Source of the DNA: a virus
DNA length: 36,516 nt
Strand: one strand, 5' to 3'
IMG/VR virus record: IMGVR_UViG_3300038701_002510
Span: 1 to 36,516 of that record
Numbering within the stretch: position 1 is the stretch's first letter; each line of letters starts with the position of its first letter. Positions 24,787-30,791 of the stretch are shown here, piece by piece. Both the position numbers and the translations under genes were made by a program. Under the pieces are notes generated by a model. That model saw only the letters and a list, made by a program, of their open reading frames with translations, had not been told where the DNA came from and did no database searches.

Positions 24787-25335
24787 TTACCAATCATTGT
24801 CCGTTAGAAAGCTGTTTGAATAGTCTTTTAGGATAGCATTAAAATAGTGCTCCAAATCGGCCTTTGCCTTTTCAATTTTCAATTTTCCTTTTTTATAGAT
24901 GCCCATTCTGTAGGTGTCCATAAAACCTCCTTTTTCAAGGTTCACAAGCAATAGCTGCCAGTCACCTTCATACCAATGTCTCATGGTCACATCTGGAGCG
25001 TCAAAGCGTACCTTTCCATCCTTGAAACGGATTACCCAGGTATAGTCAAGGTCAAATATGTGAAAGTTGTTTCTTCTTACCTGGTTGGATGCATGGCCAG
25101 TAATAGTGATGCTCTCATTATCCAAAGTGCTCAGGGCCTCTTTTGGGTCTTTGTACAGGGTATGCAAATAGGCCAAGGTTTTATTATAAAGCTCCTCTTG
25201 GCTCTTTTCTGGGTACTCCAGCACTAGGTAATCACTTTCGCCCGATTGAAAGCCATTGGCTGTCAATTCAAATTCCTGGGCATTGATGATCATGGAGAAA
25301 AGGGCGAATGATGCAAAAAGGTAAATAGTTCTCAT
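24787..25335 (-). CDS. Secreted DUF4468-like (TBP-fold) protein
   Basis: 182 aa with a clear N-terminal signal peptide (MRTIYLFASFALFSMIINAQ, cut before E). The rest resembles Bacteroidetes DUF4468 proteins with a TBP-like fold: KSQEELYNKTLAYLHTLYK helix, a strand ITITGHASNQ, then YTWVIRFKDGKVRFDAPDVT. Host genomes carry many copies of such periplasmic proteins, so this looks like a host-derived moron. Being exported from an early operon, it could alter the envelope, for example to limit superinfection. It has no membrane anchor besides the signal peptide. Confidence 0.65.
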   Translation of the reverse strand: MRTIYLFASFALFSMIINAQEFELTANGFQSGESDYLVLEYPEKSQEELYNKTLAYLHTLYKDPKEALSTLDNESITITGHASNQVRRNNFHIFDLDYTWVIRFKDGKVRFDAPDVTMRHWYEGDWQLLLVNLEKGGFMDTYRMGIYKKGKLKIEKAKADLEHYFNAILKDYSNSFLTDNDW

Positions 25336-25345
25336 TATGGATGTT

Positions 25346-25813
25346 TTAATACCTAAAATTAGTGAAATGGATTATAATGGCGCATACATGCTCCAATCTT
25401 GATGGAGTTGGCTCAACCAAGCCAAACCACTCCCTAAAATCATCAATAAGCAGGCCATCATTAAATGAAATCGTTGAAATGTTCGGATAACAGTTATAAT
25501 GCCCTGGTTTAGTCTGAAAGCATGAAAATTCAGCGTCCAAGAGCACAATTTGGAACCCAACACCATCAGTCGCTGTAAGGTCTTTTAAAGTCTCTTGTTT
25601 AGAAGCATAAGGCTTCCCTGTCCATTGCCTCACAGAAAGTATGGCCTTGCCATCCATTACCTCCTGTATTTTCTTGCTCCAGTATTCCGTATTTCCCCTG
25701 AGGGTATGCTTCTTTTCTCCAGATAGAAACTTGGCTGCAAAATCAGTGGGCTCACCCTCTCTAGGATGGCCCTTCATAAAGCTCTTTGAAAGCGTGATTA
25801 CGTGCGTTTTCAT
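25346..25813 (-). CDS. ASCH/PUA-like domain protein
   Basis: 155 aa. FLSGEKKHTLRGN (residues about 29-41) followed by WSKKIQEVMDGKAILSVRQW resembles the GxKxxTxR core of ASCH (PUA-like) proteins, which bind or act on RNA or modified nucleosides. The C-terminal half (FSCFQTKPGHYNCYPNISTI, then DDFREWFGL) is typical of phage versions. It overlaps the DUF4406 gene by 4 bp and lies one gene away from the PAPS-reductase-like gene, suggesting joint action on nucleotides. No catalytic assignment is possible from the sequence. Confidence 0.55.
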   Translation of the reverse strand: MKTHVITLSKSFMKGHPREGEPTDFAAKFLSGEKKHTLRGNTEYWSKKIQEVMDGKAILSVRQWTGKPYASKQETLKDLTATDGVGFQIVLLDAEFSCFQTKPGHYNCYPNISTISFNDGLLIDDFREWFGLVEPTPSRLEHVCAIIIHFTNFRY

Positions 25814-26160
25814 TTGGCTGTCATTTTGAGCATTGGCTTAAATCTTTTCACCTCTTTGAAATCGGTAAATGTCGGCATATCCAAGGCCCTGCCTATCTGA
25901 ACCTCCAAGACTGCTCCACGGCTATTGAGATAGTCATTGATCATAAAAACTGCATCAGCAGTCATCAAATGCTTTATGCAATGTCTCATTGCCTGGTGCC
26001 AACTCATGTCATCGGTCACACCAAGCTCCAAGGGGTTAATGGCCACATGGCCCATTTTCTCCAGCTGCTGTTGGATTACCTTAAATTTTCTGGTGCACTG
26101 GTGGGCTGGCTCTCCAGTAATCTTTCCACTGATGTAGATTGTCATTTGCTGTGGTTTCAT
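25810..26160 (-). CDS. DUF4406 (nucleoside deoxyribosyltransferase-like) protein
   Basis: 116 aa. The N-terminus MTIYISGKITG followed by the mid motif HVAINPLEL, then SWHQAMRHCIKHLMTADAVF and GAVLEVQIGRALDMP, is diagnostic of DUF4406, a Rossmann-like fold related to nucleoside 2-deoxyribosyltransferases. The family is common in phages; its substrate is unknown. The last helix carries the conserved acidic residue (LEVQIG) that corresponds to the catalytic Glu of deoxyribosyltransferases. It starts at 26160 or at an internal ATG five codons later. Overlap with the ASCH-like gene is 4 bp. Confidence 0.75.
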   Translation of the reverse strand: MKPQQMTIYISGKITGEPAHQCTRKFKVIQQQLEKMGHVAINPLELGVTDDMSWHQAMRHCIKHLMTADAVFMINDYLNSRGAVLEVQIGRALDMPTFTDFKEVKRFKPMLKMTAK

Positions 26161-26182
26161 TGATTTATTAGTATTAGATTAT

Positions 26183-26971
26183 TTACATTATCCAGTTATC
26201 CACTTTATTAGGATAATAGCCTGATTCAATTTTTTCTTTAACCATTGAGATTTTAAAGTCACTTCTAAAGTTGTGACCTATTTTTCGCTCTACTTCAATA
26301 TATTTCTCCAAGAGTTGGGGGTTATGTCGGCCCGCAATAACCAAAGCATCTAAAGGGCTGAAAATGCAAAACATACAAGATAGTCTAGGCATGCCTAAAT
26401 CATAAGCTTTATGGTAAGGGAGTTTATTTGATTTAATTACACTCCAGACCTTTTTCAAATTCCAATTATGGATGGGCAACCAATCATATACCTCTCTGCT
26501 CTTTGTGGTCAATCTTATATTTTTTAAAAAAGGAGATTTTTTTGACCTAAATGGACTCTCCTCTTTTCTAAAACCAAACACATATAACAATCGAGATTTT
26601 TTCATCTCTTTGGTCAAAGCAGTTACTACCCTGGCTCCTGGGCCTCTTTTAAAGTCACTTGTGCAATATCTCTGCTTATTTGACGGCCATTTGCCTCTGC
26701 GTTCAACATACTCCAACAAATCCTCTTCATATCCGTTTTGGTTTCTTCTTTTTGAATAGTAGGTTTTAAGACCAAATAAATTAGCTTGCTCCATAACTAG
26801 CTCTTTGGTTCCTTCCCATTCCATTTCTCCTAAATCTTGATGTGAAACAACAATTTTATTCAATGGAAAATCCTGAATTTTAGCTTGTCTGCAAACCTCC
26901 CACAAAGCGCATAATGAATCCTTGCCGCCACTTGAGTTAACAATTATCAAATCAAAATGAGATAATCTCAT
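26183..26971 (-). CDS. PAPS reductase-like (PP-loop) protein
   Basis: 262 aa. The PP-loop signature SGGKDS is at residues 14-19, the DLGEMEW substrate-side segment at about 46-52, and KQRYCTSDFKRGP near 100-111. Two close cysteines (SCMFC) occur near residue 205. This places it in the phosphoadenosine phosphosulfate reductase-like family of ATP-dependent adenylating enzymes, which includes DndC-like sulfur-transfer proteins and many phage proteins of unknown substrate. Assimilatory sulfate reduction is unlikely for a phage; modification of a nucleobase or DNA backbone is a better guess. It lies near the DUF4406 and ASCH-like genes. Confidence 0.8.
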   Translation of the reverse strand: MRLSHFDLIIVNSSGGKDSLCALWEVCRQAKIQDFPLNKIVVSHQDLGEMEWEGTKELVMEQANLFGLKTYYSKRRNQNGYEEDLLEYVERRGKWPSNKQRYCTSDFKRGPGARVVTALTKEMKKSRLLYVFGFRKEESPFRSKKSPFLKNIRLTTKSREVYDWLPIHNWNLKKVWSVIKSNKLPYHKAYDLGMPRLSCMFCIFSPLDALVIAGRHNPQLLEKYIEVERKIGHNFRSDFKISMVKEKIESGYYPNKVDNWIM

Positions 26972-26978
26972 AAGTGTT

Positions 26979-27203
26979 TTATTTTATTAAGCATTCAGAT
27001 TCAATTATAAAAATGTGCTCAATAGTTCCAATTTCAAAGTCATTGGGTTTTTCAATGGCAAAAAACTCATCAATCTTAATGTACACGTCACTTCCCTTTT
27101 GATGGGTGTACTCACCTATAAGGAGCTCACACTGATCTTTTGTGCAAGCTGTACACAATATGGCCGTTAAGGCCAGTAAAACAATTATCAATACTCGTTT
27201 CAT
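26979..27203 (-). CDS. Small lipoprotein
   Basis: 74 aa from the ATG at 27203, which gives a textbook signal (MKRVLIIVLLALTAILCTAC) with a lipid-attachment Cys in the LCTAC region; the upstream ATG at 27230 would add nine residues and overlap the previous gene by 17 bp. The mature part is short, acidic and predicted beta-rich (YIKIDEFFAIEKPNDFEIGT). Phage lipoproteins of this size (for example Cor or Llp in enterobacterial phages) block superinfection by masking receptors, so that is a reasonable but untested role. Confidence 0.65.
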   Translation of the reverse strand: MKRVLIIVLLALTAILCTACTKDQCELLIGEYTHQKGSDVYIKIDEFFAIEKPNDFEIGTIEHIFIIESECLIK

Positions 27204-27213
27204 GCTTATACTT

Positions 27214-27663
27214 TTAAAATTCATCTTCATACCTTTTGTGCTTTAGGTACCTAATCGGGTCAACCTTGTTTTTCCAGGTATTCAAGCGCAAATGGTTGTT
27301 GTACTTTTTGAGGCCCATAAAAGCCTTAATCCGCTCAGCTGCATCCATTTTCTTTTCCCAATGGTCTTGGGTTTCCTTTTTCCTTGTCTTGTGACCATAC
27401 AGCTCCCAAAATGCATCAAAGGACAAATCAGGCTCTCCAATGACAATCTCAAAATGCTTTCTCATGTCACCCTTTAACCAGGTCTTTATCGTGGATTCGT
27501 AGTACGGGAAGTTTCCTGTGGAAAAAAACCAGTCAATTTGTTTTTTTAATAGGGTTCCCTCCAGTATCTGAAAGCTGTGCAGGTTACCTTCCAAATGGTA
27601 TTTAAAAACCATTACAAAACCGTTTAAACGGCTCTTTGCTGTATATGTGGTCAATTGCTGCAT
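27214..27663 (-). CDS. Replication-organiser-like protein (C-terminal domain)
   Basis: 149 aa. Residues about 80-149 (FDAFWELYGHKTRKKETQDHW, then KYNNHL and DPIRYLKHKRYEDEF) follow the pattern F..FW..Y..K..K..A...W......PI.YL....W.D found at the C-terminus of phage replisome organisers and DnaT/gpO-like proteins, where it binds ssDNA or helicase partners. The N-terminal part was not recognised. Mu replicates by transposition with host PriA/DnaT restart, so an organiser-like protein here might recruit host helicase to the strand-transfer complex. It begins at a TAATG overlap. Confidence 0.5.
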   Translation of the reverse strand: MQQLTTYTAKSRLNGFVMVFKYHLEGNLHSFQILEGTLLKKQIDWFFSTGNFPYYESTIKTWLKGDMRKHFEIVIGEPDLSFDAFWELYGHKTRKKETQDHWEKKMDAAERIKAFMGLKKYNNHLRLNTWKNKVDPIRYLKHKRYEDEF

Positions 27664-27980
27664 TATGCTAGTTTTTGGTTCAATTCGTCTGCTACTACTC
27701 TCACCAGAGTAGTCTCCAAAGAGGCTGCTTGCTCATGTAGCCACTCACGCAACCATTCCTCCAGTTGGTAGGCCTCATAGTAGGTAAGTTTCAGTTTAAA
27801 GTCTTTAGTGGCACCTTCCTTGCTAATGAGCTTTTTAAATAGCTTTTGGCGCACCTCTGAGAAAATGGCACGATCACTGCGTACCCTCTTGTCAGAAGTA
27901 GGTGCATACTGTACAACCTTCATTGTATCGCAAATAGCGGAAAGACGGCTGTATGTAAAATTTATTGAGATGCACTCCAT
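27663..27980 (-). CDS. Hypothetical early protein, 105 aa
   Basis: Beta strand at the N-terminus (MECISINFTYSRLSAICDTM) then a basic Lys/Arg-rich stretch (TSDKRVRSDRAIFSEVRQKL) and long helices with aromatic and acidic residues (YEAYQLEEWLREWLHEQ). No family recognised. Its start lies within the 3' end of the 84-aa gene (19-bp overlap) and its stop is in a TAATG with the replication-organiser-like gene, so all are co-transcribed. Confidence 0.6.
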   Translation of the reverse strand: MECISINFTYSRLSAICDTMKVVQYAPTSDKRVRSDRAIFSEVRQKLFKKLISKEGATKDFKLKLTYYEAYQLEEWLREWLHEQAASLETTLVRVVADELNQKLA

Positions 27981-28216
27981 TTTTTTTCTTCTTTATTAGT
28001 TTCAACCAGTTCTGATTCTTCAAAATCGTATTTCAATGCCCACTCTGGAAATGTTGTCAAGTAACCTATTCTGGCATCAATGATGGAAATCTCACGACAA
28101 ATCATATAGGCTTGCTCAAATGATAGCCTTCCCGTTAGGTCATCTGGATTTCGCAGGTAATTGACCAACTCCACCAGATAAGCTTTGAGCCAAATGATTT
28201 CCTCAACAAGTGTCAT
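27962..28216 (-). CDS. Hypothetical early protein, 84 aa
   Basis: The start at 28216 (MTLVEEIIWL) is preferred because it sits in an ATGA overlap with the upstream 58-aa gene; two further upstream codons do not add an SD. The product is helical, with RLSFEQAYMICREISIIDAR in the middle and an acidic tail ending EEKKWSASQ. No domain recognised. Confidence 0.6.
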   Translation of the reverse strand: MTLVEEIIWLKAYLVELVNYLRNPDDLTGRLSFEQAYMICREISIIDARIGYLTTFPEWALKYDFEESELVETNKEEKKWSASQ

Positions 28217-28389
28217 GTACAATCAGTTATTTGCGCAATGGGCCTATCACAATCCACACAATACAGCTGTGTGGTCTCACATGTAACCACCGTTTCAATG
28301 GTCACTATCACCGTATTTTCATGTGGGCACATTTCTCTCCACATCAACAGGTACCAAGGTGTGGGTGTTGGGAAAATAGGTGTGATCAT
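28213..28389 (-). CDS. 58-aa Cys-rich protein, possible zinc ribbon
   Basis: Short ORF with six residues that could bind metal: Cys21, His23, Cys37, Cys44, Cys47 and Cys57, including one CxxC pair (CVDC). It starts in an ATGA with the 41-aa membrane protein and its TGA overlaps the next gene's ATG, so it is embedded between coupled genes, which supports coding despite its size. An rightward ORF over the same stretch is a shadow. Function unknown. Confidence 0.55.
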   Translation of the reverse strand: MITPIFPTPTPWYLLMWREMCPHENTVIVTIETVVTCETTQLYCVDCDRPIAQITDCT

Positions 28390-28511
28390 TGTTGGTCGTA
28401 ATTATGGTTAGTCTTAGGCTGGAAAATCAGCAGGAGTATTAAAATGGGCACCCAAATAACAGCGGTGCAAATCAGTAGTATGGCCAAGCCAAAAAATCTT
28501 ATCACATCCAT
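28386..28511 (-). CDS. 41-aa single-TM protein
   Basis: MDVIRFFGLAILLICTAVIW begins a single hydrophobic helix that runs to about residue 30 (VPILILLLIF), followed by a short polar tail QPKTNHNYDQQ. Its ATG lies in the TGATGG at the end of the upstream 49-aa gene and its stop in an ATGA with the Cys-rich gene. Tiny membrane proteins in early operons often act as toxins or superinfection factors, but nothing specific identifies this one. Confidence 0.55.
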   Translation of the reverse strand: MDVIRFFGLAILLICTAVIWVPILILLLIFQPKTNHNYDQQ

Positions 28512-28660
28512 CACAGTACCTCCAGTTTTTCCTTTACACGTTCAATCTTTAGGGCGTTCTCATGTTTTTCAACAACACCTTTAAGCCCTTGGCTGACCAC
28601 ATAAACAACAGTGGTTGCTGAGCCCTCTCTATTAATTACCTTGAATAGTTCCTGAGCCAT
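28511..28660 (-). CDS. Hypothetical 49-aa early protein
   Basis: MAQELFKVINREGSATTVVY, then VVSQGLKGVVEK and a helical charged end (RVKEKLEVL). The start is 29 nt inside the 3' end of the upstream gene, the stop overlaps the next ATG (TGATG). Strand-strand-helix pattern; no match recognised. Confidence 0.5.
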   Translation of the reverse strand: MAQELFKVINREGSATTVVYVVSQGLKGVVEKHENALKIERVKEKLEVL

Positions 28661-28967
28661 TTTTTGAGTAGTTTTTGGTTAGCATGTTCTCCAGGGCCAC
28701 AATGGTCTTGCTCAGCTCCTGTTTGTTCATCTTTCTCCAGGGTTTGCCTACTGGAGCCTTTTCACTTTGTAGCCATTTGCCAAACCGTTCATAGTCGGGC
28801 ATGTTCTTGCTGTTGTTGGAAGGTTTGGGCACCGTCCAACCTATTTGGTGCAATAAGCTGATGATATACCTGTGCTGGCCGTTTGTGAAGTCGTACCCTT
28901 TGCCCCAATATTCTGGGGTCTTTCGGTATTCGTTGAACTTATGGTAGTCAAAGGTTGGTTTTGTCAT
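28632..28967 (-). CDS. GemA/gp16-like protein (tentative)
   Basis: 111 aa. The core has NGQHRYIISLLHQIGWTVPK, then DYERFGKWLQSEKAP and MNKQELSKTIVALENMLTK, a sequence of helices like that in Mu gp16/GemA (DUF1018) proteins (R..I...L..LG......Y...L.......S....LT..EL..VI..L). The match is by pattern only and the lengths of the linkers differ. In Mu, gp16 affects host gene expression and DNA relaxation. It lies 3 bp after the 95-aa gene; the following 49-aa gene starts inside its 3' end. Confidence 0.5.
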   Translation of the reverse strand: MTKPTFDYHKFNEYRKTPEYWGKGYDFTNGQHRYIISLLHQIGWTVPKPSNNSKNMPDYERFGKWLQSEKAPVGKPWRKMNKQELSKTIVALENMLTKNYSKNGSGTIQGN

Positions 28968-28970
28968 AAC

Positions 28971-29258
28971 CTATCCTTTTAACTTTTCAGTTGAGAACTG
29001 ATAACACAACCTATTAGCAATGTGATTAAATCCAAGATTATCAGTATCTGTGTCTCCAGTGAATTTTGCATAAACATAACTAGGAACCAAAGTGGCTAAG
29101 GCATGCACAAAAAGTGTCATGTTATCATCTACTGATAATTCCTCTATTCCTATAAAACTTTCACAATCCTCATCATTAAGGATTGGATCAATTTGTGTCA
29201 ATATCTTCATTTGATATTGAAGTAGTTTTTCCTGCTTTTCTGATAACTGTTGTGGCAT
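28971..29258 (-). CDS. Hypothetical early protein, 95 aa
   Basis: Helical N-terminus (MPQQLSEKQEKLLQYQMKIL) then an acidic segment (DEDCESFIGIEELSVDDN) and a hydrophobic helix (MTLFVHALATLVPSYVYAKF). No family recognised. It is the first protein gene downstream of the tRNA-like element and its hairpin terminator-like sequence (29287-29308), so its expression may depend on read-through. Confidence 0.6.
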   Translation of the reverse strand: MPQQLSEKQEKLLQYQMKILTQIDPILNDEDCESFIGIEELSVDDNMTLFVHALATLVPSYVYAKFTGDTDTDNLGFNHIANRLCYQFSTEKLKG

Positions 29259-29286
29259 AATTTTAATTTTGAGTTAATAATCATTT

Positions 29287-29308
29287 AAAAATGCCTGTCT
29301 TTCCAGGC
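29287..29308 (-). terminator. Hairpin with T-run downstream of the tRNA-like element
   Basis: Read leftward the transcript forms GCCTG-GAAAGA-CAGGC followed by ATTTTT, a short intrinsic-terminator-like structure within the first copy of the 20-bp direct repeat. It lies about 60 nt after the tRNA-like 3' end and 29 nt before the 95-aa gene. The stem is only 5 bp, so it may terminate part of the transcription or serve in RNA processing. Confidence 0.45.
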
Positions 29309-29313
29309 TGTCA
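29294..29313. repeat. 20-bp direct repeat, copy 1
   Basis: CCTGTCTTTCCAGGCTGTCA occurs here and again, identical, at 29481-29500. The two copies flank the tRNA-like element. Each copy has internal symmetry (CCTG/CAGG) able to form a small hairpin. Confidence 0.9.
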
Positions 29314-29366
29314 GGCTTCCTATCTTTGGGGCCTTGCCATCAGACACCCTTCTTGTATATGGTTGG

Positions 29367-29472
29367 AAAGCGGGCAGGATTCGAACCTGCGCAACCAACT
29401 GGCCTTTTATAAGTGGTTCCTAGTGTAGAGCGACTACACAACCATAATGCTTGCCTATCGCATCACCGCTCT
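29367..29472 (-). tRNA. tRNA-like element with extended anticodon arm
   Basis: 106 nt on the minus strand. Acceptor AGAGCGG (29472-29466) pairs with CCGCTTT (29373-29367; one G-T). A D-arm follows (ATGC/GCAT with loop GATAGGCAA, including GG). The T-arm is canonical: GCAGG, TTCGAAT, CCTGC. Between D- and T-arms is an extended anticodon-type stem: TGGTT pairs with AACCA, and inside it GTGTA/TACAC closes the 7-nt loop GTCGCTC, with a 4-nt bulge (TAGG). If this loop is the anticodon loop, the anticodon reads CGC (Ala), but position 37 is T, not a purine. A further 23 nt, able to form CCAgtTGG, act as a long variable region. The encoded 3' end reads CC then A after the stem with no standard discriminator. 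It may be a degenerate tRNA or a tRNA mimic. It lies between two identical 20-bp repeats and is oriented with the early operon. Confidence 0.5.
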
Positions 29473-29480
29473 CATTTTTT

Positions 29481-29500
29481 CCTGTCTTTCCAGGCTGTCA
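29481..29500. repeat. 20-bp direct repeat, copy 2
   Basis: Second exact copy of CCTGTCTTTCCAGGCTGTCA, 187 bp from the first and 8 bp upstream of the tRNA-like 5' end. On the early-transcript strand it precedes an A-run rather than a T-run, so unlike copy 1 it cannot terminate leftward transcription. The stop codon of a possible 50-aa ORF overlaps it. Confidence 0.9.
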
Positions 29501-29650
29501 TTCTTTCCCAATCTTGGCAGTTAAATTGTTGCCCAGTGTGCTACCGTTTATCCTTTGAGCATCTATAATCCGTATCAAGATCAAGGGGTGCATCAAAGGC
29601 ATCAAGAAAAGGCATATACCCCGAAGAAATCCGTATCGGCTAATGTTCAC
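29498..29650 (-). CDS. Possible 50-aa membrane peptide with GTG start
   Basis: An open frame from GTG at 29650 encodes (M)NISRYGFLRGICLFLMPLM then HPLILIRII, a hydrophobic stretch, followed by a polar tail ending TAKIGKE. It begins 9 bp after the stop of the 54-aa gene and its stop overlaps the second 20-bp repeat. No ATG start exists and no family is recognised, so it may be non-coding leader of the tRNA-like element. Confidence 0.3.
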   Translation of the reverse strand: MNISRYGFLRGICLFLMPLMHPLILIRIIDAQRINGSTLGNNLTAKIGKE

Positions 29651-29659
29651 ACTGCCCCT

Positions 29660-29824
29660 CTATTGTACCAGCACGAAGGTTCTAATAGGGGAAAGAACCC
29701 GCTGCCACTTGGCACCGCTTGCCAGTCGTTTTGCCTCTAGGGCCTTTGCCTTTTCCAATACCCCCAAAGCCTGTTTTCTAAGCTTCTTAGGATTGTTCTC
29801 AACTTGTATGGTGTTTTCGTTCAT
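29660..29824 (-). CDS. Hypothetical 54-aa basic protein
   Basis: MNENTIQVENNPKKLRKQAL followed by VLEKAKALEAKRLASGAKW; a basic, helical small protein. The ATG lies in an ATGA overlap with the stop of the 55-aa gene, which supports translation. It is the last clear protein gene before the non-coding tRNA-like segment. Not recognised. Confidence 0.6.
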   Translation of the reverse strand: MNENTIQVENNPKKLRKQALGVLEKAKALEAKRLASGAKWQRVLSPIRTFVLVQ

Positions 29825-29988
29825 TGCAGTTCGCCCATTGAGATTAAATGCTCTCTTAGTGCCCTCTGTTCATTAGAGGTCAACTCTTCTTTGCACACCC
29901 AATTTCCATTGGTGTCCTTGATCACTTCTTTTTGATTTACATAAACCTTGGTAGTGTCGATTTCGGTAACTTGAATAGTTGTGGCCAT
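29821..29988 (-). CDS. Hypothetical 55-aa protein
   Basis: MATTIQVTEIDTTKVYVNQK and VIKDTNGNWVCKEELTSNEQ suggest a short beta-hairpin followed by a helix (RALREHLISMGELQ). It starts 2 bp after the DUF3164 gene and overlaps the following gene by ATGA. No family recognised; conserved spacing with DUF3164 suggests a Mu-like accessory gene. Confidence 0.6.
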   Translation of the reverse strand: MATTIQVTEIDTTKVYVNQKEVIKDTNGNWVCKEELTSNEQRALREHLISMGELQ

Positions 29989-29990
29989 AA

Positions 29991-30632
29991 TCAGAGTGAG
30001 CTGAATTGCAATATGATGTCCTTGTACTTTCCGTTTTCATCCTTTTTGTACGCACGGGCATACAAGCTGGTGCCAACAACCCTCTGACAATCTTCGAGTT
30101 TATCAAACTCAGCTATCAGCGCATCATCACCAAGCTTTTTTACCTGCTGCCTTGCCTTGGCCAATAATTTTGGGTCATAGTCTCCTTTGGTGTTCTTCAT
30201 AAGAATACCATCAAGAATCTGATAAAATCCTTGGTTTCTGTTGGCAAACTTTTCCCTAAAGATGTCCTTGATGGCATTGATGTGCACAATGGCCTCATCA
30301 GTGAAGGTGAAACGCTCTTGCCTGTCCACCGTGACCTTTAGGCCCAAAGTGTCATCTTTCAATGTAAAGCTCTTTGTGTCCTTGGGTTCCTTGCCCTCTA
30401 CCTCGTACATGCGCTCATACAACTTATTGGCCTCAAGGATGGTAAATTGCTTTAGCTCTGCCAGTTCCCTGTTAAGGTGCTCAAACTTGCTTACTGAGTG
30501 CGTAAGGAAGCTTTTTTTGTCGCTTTCAAAATCGGTCTTGGCCTTTCTTGCAGCTGCCATTTCAGCCTGCTCCCTCTTTTTTAGCTCAGCGGCCAAATCC
30601 TCTTTGCTCAGGGTGCTTAAATCTAAACTCAT
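29991..30632 (-). CDS. DUF3164 family protein
   Basis: 213 aa. A coiled N-terminal half (Lys/Glu/Ala-rich, about 1-80) is followed by LGLKVTVDRQERFTFTDEAI, then IKDIFREKFANRNQGFYQIL and a Lys-rich stretch KLLAKARQQVKKLGDDALIA, and ends with YKDIILQFSSL. This order matches the DUF3164 proteins encoded in early regions of Mu-like phages, of unknown biochemical role. It overlaps the 53-aa gene by ATGA and precedes a 55-aa gene by 2 bp. Confidence 0.8.
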   Translation of the reverse strand: MSLDLSTLSKEDLAAELKKREQAEMAAARKAKTDFESDKKSFLTHSVSKFEHLNRELAELKQFTILEANKLYERMYEVEGKEPKDTKSFTLKDDTLGLKVTVDRQERFTFTDEAIVHINAIKDIFREKFANRNQGFYQILDGILMKNTKGDYDPKLLAKARQQVKKLGDDALIAEFDKLEDCQRVVGTSLYARAYKKDENGKYKDIILQFSSL

Positions 30633-30790
30633 ACGGTTTTTATTTTAGGTTCAACATTCTTTTTTCGGTACAACAGGGCTTTTAACCTGTCATAGTATCT
30701 TTGCACCCCTTCCCAAGTGTCCAAGTGTCGGTGGTGACGGAGCCATTCATCAAGGCCCTTGCATCTTTTTTCTATTTCCTGTATATCCAT
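30629..30790 (-). CDS. Hypothetical 53-aa basic protein
   Basis: MDIQEIEKRCKGLDEWLRHH then RYYDRLKALLYRKKN: a small, basic, helical product with three clustered His residues (RHHRH). The start is 1 bp after the stop of the 80-aa gene and the stop overlaps the DUF3164 ATG (ATGA). Function unknown. Confidence 0.6.
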   Translation of the reverse strand: MDIQEIEKRCKGLDEWLRHHRHLDTWEGVQRYYDRLKALLYRKKNVEPKIKTV

Positions 30791-30791
30791 A

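Noticed and set aside
28210-28401. Rightward 63-aa Cys/His-rich ORF
   Set aside because: It overlaps on the opposite strand a 58-aa gene linked by ATGA overlaps to both neighbours; its Cys content comes from the complementary codons.
29555-29876. Rightward ORFs in the early region
   Set aside because: They lie opposite coupled leftward genes (54 and 55 aa) and have no family resemblance; likely shadows.
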